Origin: Geodermatophilus sabuli
GTDB taxonomy: Bacteria; Actinomycetota; Actinomycetes; Mycobacteriales; Geodermatophilaceae
Reading direction: 5' to 3'
Length of the DNA: 64,000 nucleotides
Assembly: GCF_010686765.1 (NCBI RefSeq)
Contig: NZ_JAAGWF010000008.1
Span: forward strand, 62,001 to 126,000
Below the pieces are notes generated by a model, which saw only the letters and a list, made by a program, of their open reading frames with translations, was not told the DNA's origin and ran no database searches. The first letter of the stretch is position 1, and each line of letters opens with the position of its first letter. Positions 61,580 to 64,000 of the stretch are shown piece by piece. A program made the translations under genes and the position numbers.

Positions 61580-62995
61580 TCACTCCGCCCGGACGGCGGC
61601 CTTGACCGCCGCCAGCAGCGTGTCCCACTCGTGCAGCGTCGTCCGCGCCCGCCCGCGGGTGGCGCCGAGGGCCACCTCGGCCGCGTCGATGGCCCGCCAG
61701 TCCTCCAGGAGCACCGGGTCGGTGCCGCGGGCCCGGAGCTCGGCCACCAGGTCGTCCACCCCGCCCCCACCGGGCCGCACGAGCCCGGCGGCGACGTCGG
61801 CGAGCAACGTGGCGACGGTCTCGCGGGCGTCGTGCTTGTTGGTGCCGACGACGCCGGTGGGCCCTCGCTTGATCCAGCCCGCCACGTACTCGCCGGGCAC
61901 CGCCCGTCCCTCGCGCAAGATCCGGCCGGCTTCGTGCGGCACCGTGCCCCGCTGCTCGTCGAGCGGGAGGTCGGGCAGCCCGCGGCCGCGGTAGCCGACC
62001 GAGCGCACCACGAGGTCCGCCGGCAGCACGGTGGTCTCACCGGTGCCCGAGGCGCGGCCGTCCTCGTCGACGACGGTGCGCTCCACCTCGACCCCGCTCA
62101 CCCGGTCGCTCCCGAGCAGCCGGACCGGCCGGGCGAAGAACCGCAGCCGCACCGGCGTCCGCCCCGGCTCGGGCGAGTGCTGTGCCCACTCGCGCAGCAC
62201 GGTCAGGTTGCGGCTCACCACCCGGTCGGCGGCGGCCCGCTCCTCGGCCGCCGCGTCGAGCTCCAGGTCGGCCGGGTCGACCAGCACGGTCGCCGCGGCC
62301 AGCTCGCCGAGCTCGCGCAGTTCCTGGGTGGTGAACGTCGCCTGGGCCGGGCCCCGGCGGCCCAGCACGGTGACCTCCTCGACCGGCGCGGCGGCCAGCG
62401 CGTCGAGCACGTGCTGCGGCATGTCGGTCGGCTCGAGCTCGGCCGGGGTGCGGGCGAGCACCCGCGCGACGTCGAGGGCCACGTTGCCGACACCGATCAC
62501 GACCACCGACCGCGCCCGGGCGAGGGCCGCCTCCACCACGGTGCGGTCGGCGTCGGGGTGGCCGGTGTACCAGGCGACCAGGTCGGTCGCCGCCAGGCTC
62601 CCGGGCAGCTCCTCACCGGGGATGGCCAGGTGCCGGTCCAGGGCGGCGCCGTAGGTGTAGACGACGGCGTCGACGGTCGCCTGCAGCTCGGCGCAGGAGA
62701 TGTCGGTGCCGATCTCGACGTTGCCGACGAAGCGGACGTCGGGGTGGTCCAGCGCCCGGTGCAGGGTGTCGCGGATGGCCCGCATCTTCGGGTGGTCGGG
62801 GGCGATGCCGTGCCGCACCAGCCCGAAGGGCGTGGGCAGCCGGTCGATGAGGTCGACGGCGACCGGGACGTCGCCCTGGCGGGTCAGCGCCTCCGCCGCG
62901 TAGATGCCGGCCGGGCCCGCACCGACGACGGCCACCCGCAGGGGTGGCGCGGTGGACGGGGGGCCCGGGTCAACGTCGGCCGACACGACAGGCAT
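61580..62995 (-). CDS. FprA-like ferredoxin/adrenodoxin-NADP+ reductase
   Basis: A 471-residue flavoprotein of the adrenodoxin-reductase type. FAD site VVGAGPAGIYAAE at 23-35, LPTPFGLVRHGIAPDHPKMR (typical of FprA), the NADP(H) motif VVIGVGNVALDVAR, VLGRRGPAQATFTTQELREL, and YVAGWIKRGPTGVVGTNK for the FAD/NADP interface. It passes electrons between NADPH and ferredoxins, for P450s or biosynthetic enzymes. ATG at 62995 is chosen; the 34-residue upstream extension is low complexity. Confidence 0.94.
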   Translation of the reverse strand: MPVVSADVDPGPPSTAPPLRVAVVGAGPAGIYAAEALTRQGDVPVAVDLIDRLPTPFGLVRHGIAPDHPKMRAIRDTLHRALDHPDVRFVGNVEIGTDISCAELQATVDAVVYTYGAALDRHLAIPGEELPGSLAATDLVAWYTGHPDADRTVVEAALARARSVVVIGVGNVALDVARVLARTPAELEPTDMPQHVLDALAAAPVEEVTVLGRRGPAQATFTTQELRELGELAAATVLVDPADLELDAAAEERAAADRVVSRNLTVLREWAQHSPEPGRTPVRLRFFARPVRLLGSDRVSGVEVERTVVDEDGRASGTGETTVLPADLVVRSVGYRGRGLPDLPLDEQRGTVPHEAGRILREGRAVPGEYVAGWIKRGPTGVVGTNKHDARETVATLLADVAAGLVRPGGGGVDDLVAELRARGTDPVLLEDWRAIDAAEVALGATRGRARTTLHEWDTLLAAVKAAVRAE

Positions 62996-63068
62996 CCTGA
63001 CCCGGCCGGGTGCGGATGCACCAGGCTCCGCCGCGGCGAGCCGCGGAACCCCTCCAGGAGGAGATCCC

Positions 63069-63380
63069 GTGTCGGTCGTCGTCGTCGCCACCATCACCCC
63101 GCAGCCCGAGCACGCCGACGCCGTCCGTGAGGCGGTGCTGGCGGCGATCCCGCAGGTGCATGCCGAGCCGGGTTGCGAGCGCTATGCGCTGCACGCCACG
63201 CGGGACGGCAGCCTGGTCATGATCGAGCAGTGGGAGAGCCCGGAGGCGCTGGCCGTGCACGGCAAGGCCGAGGCGCTGACCACGCTCGGCCAGCGGCTGG
63301 AGGGCAAGCTGGCCGGCGCCCCGGACCTGATGGTGCTCGACGCCGTCCCCGCCGGGGACGACGCCAAGGGCGCCCTCTGA
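63069..63380 (+). CDS. Antibiotic-biosynthesis-monooxygenase (ABM) domain protein
   Basis: A 103-residue ferredoxin-like dimeric alpha/beta barrel. VVVATITPQPEHADAVREAV, HAEPGCERYALHATRDG and MIEQWESPEALAVHGKAEAL are the ABM pattern (YgiN-like). Single-domain members act on quinones, haem or aromatic polyketides, or have no known role. GTG at 63069 follows AGGAGGAGATCCC. It diverges from the FprA-like gene, which could supply electrons, but no functional link is proven. Confidence 0.88.
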   Translation: MSVVVVATITPQPEHADAVREAVLAAIPQVHAEPGCERYALHATRDGSLVMIEQWESPEALAVHGKAEALTTLGQRLEGKLAGAPDLMVLDAVPAGDDAKGAL

Positions 63381-63399
63381 CGGTGCGGGCGTGGCTTGA

Positions 63400-63999
63400 T
63401 CAGCGGCAGGCGTGGTCGTGGTCCAGCCCGTCCTCCACGTACTGGGTGAGGACCACCTCCCCGCCCTCGACCAGCGGCGGCCGGTCGCAGGCGGCCTCCG
63501 CTCCGCTGCGGGTGAGCGAGCCGGCCAGCCAGCTGTCCAGGTCGTACAGCGGGCTCCCGGCCGGGACGTCCCCGACGATGCGGCCCCACTGGTAGCCGGT
63601 CGAGTAGAGCCCGACCACGGCACCGCGATCGGTCAGGTAGTCGGCCATGCCCTCGAGGGTCGCCCGGTTGCGGGCGCGGCCGGCGTCGGACCCGGTCTGC
63701 CAGGTGTTCATCGTCTCGACGTCGAGCCACCAGACGTGCGCCGCCGGGTCGGGGTCCACGTCGGCGTCCTCCGCGGCGAGGGCGAAGAACGCCTCCACGG
63801 TCACGTAGGCCCGCAGCCTCCCGTACTGCCATGAGCAGGCCAGGCTGTTGTCGCCCTCGCAGGCGCCGTACGGGGTGTCACCGGACAGCGGCCAGGTGCG
63901 CACCAGCTCGATGAGCTCGCCCGGGTTGGCGGTGTTGACGTAGAGCTGCAGCCGCGGCTGCCCCGGGACGGCGCCGGTCGCCCCAGCTGCCCACACGAG
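63400..63999 (-). CDS. Glycoside-hydrolase-like (DUF1906/GH25-type) protein, N-terminus outside window
   Basis: The frame is open from the right edge to the stop at 63400; the last 200 residues are present. RLQLYVNTANPGELIEL, VTVEAFFALAAED, AHVWWLDVETMNTWQTG and AVVGLYSTGYQWGRIVGD resemble the beta-barrel of GH25/DUF1906 glycoside-hydrolase-like proteins, with the DVE acidic pair at the usual catalytic position. Such proteins are normally secreted; the signal peptide would lie outside the window. Two Cys pairs (ACEGDNSLACSW, ACDRP/HACR) suggest extracellular disulfides. Confidence 0.7.
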   Translation of the reverse strand, partial: LVWAAGATGAVPGQPRLQLYVNTANPGELIELVRTWPLSGDTPYGACEGDNSLACSWQYGRLRAYVTVEAFFALAAEDADVDPDPAAHVWWLDVETMNTWQTGSDAGRARNRATLEGMADYLTDRGAVVGLYSTGYQWGRIVGDVPAGSPLYDLDSWLAGSLTRSGAEAACDRPPLVEGGEVVLTQYVEDGLDHDHACR

Positions 64000-64000
64000 C

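Overview
The window is 64 kb of very high-GC DNA, dense with genes, many starting with GTG and many overlapping by four bases (GTGA/ATGA). The gene content (SepH, XPB helicase with its partner protein, DUF3027, DUF2530, F420-dependent oxidoreductase, FprA-type reductase, UdgX) points to an actinobacterium. The style of the genes suggests Geodermatophilaceae (Blastococcus, Geodermatophilus or Modestobacter); that family-level assignment is inference. No rRNA, tRNA, CRISPR array, phage or insertion sequence was recognised.

Layout. 1-7.5 kb: end of an M20 peptidase, a scramblase-like protein, an MHS-type symporter, a 41-residue ORF flanked by hairpins, a large LuxR/AAA regulator and an IclR regulator. 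7.6-19.1 kb: two SF2 helicases (one is XPB), a PLP aminotransferase, a cyclopropane-fatty-acid-synthase-like methyltransferase, the XPB partner protein with a C-terminal WYL-like region, and an acyl-CoA synthetase. 19.3-31.9 kb: EEP-family hydrolase, nucleotidyltransferase, DUF202 pair, cold-shock protein, DUF2771 lipoprotein, MFS transporters, DUF3027, DUF2530, NCS2 purine permease, MarR/MFS pair, RNA 2',3'-cyclic phosphodiesterase, aldo/keto reductase and a thioesterase-like protein. This stretch, with sepH-serC-citrate synthase further on, resembles a conserved actinobacterial chromosomal neighbourhood.

31.9-41.3 kb is the main metabolic locus: two paralogous family-5 substrate-binding lipoproteins, a zinc alcohol dehydrogenase, a short-chain dehydrogenase, and the two ATPases and two permeases of an Opp/Dpp-type importer. 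Two transcription units are implied by an internal terminator and by a 17-bp palindrome in front of each binding-protein gene. The same palindrome, with the same distance to a -10-like element, lies in front of the IclR gene 25 kb upstream, which suggests one small regulon. The likely logic is uptake of a hydroxylated compound followed by oxidation by the two dehydrogenases; the substrate cannot be read from the sequence.

42.2-64 kb: SpoU methyltransferase; a two-gene split PEP-synthase-like phosphotransferase whose promoter carries a palindromic operator between -35 and -10; general-stress protein; SepH; SerC; citrate synthase; PNPOx-like pyridoxamine phosphate oxidase; MFS transporter; UdgX; S51-like peptidase; NatAB-like ABC exporter; F420 oxidoreductase; TPR protein; SMP-30 protein; PEP carboxylase; FprA; ABM-domain protein; and part of a glycoside-hydrolase-like protein.

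A family of about 50-bp palindrome-ended repeats occurs mostly at 3' ends of genes (five tandem copies at 21.9-22.2 kb), and one copy is translated inside the N-terminus of an MFS transporter. The most novel-looking items are the split phosphotransferase with its operator, the inferred IclR regulon, and this repeat family.
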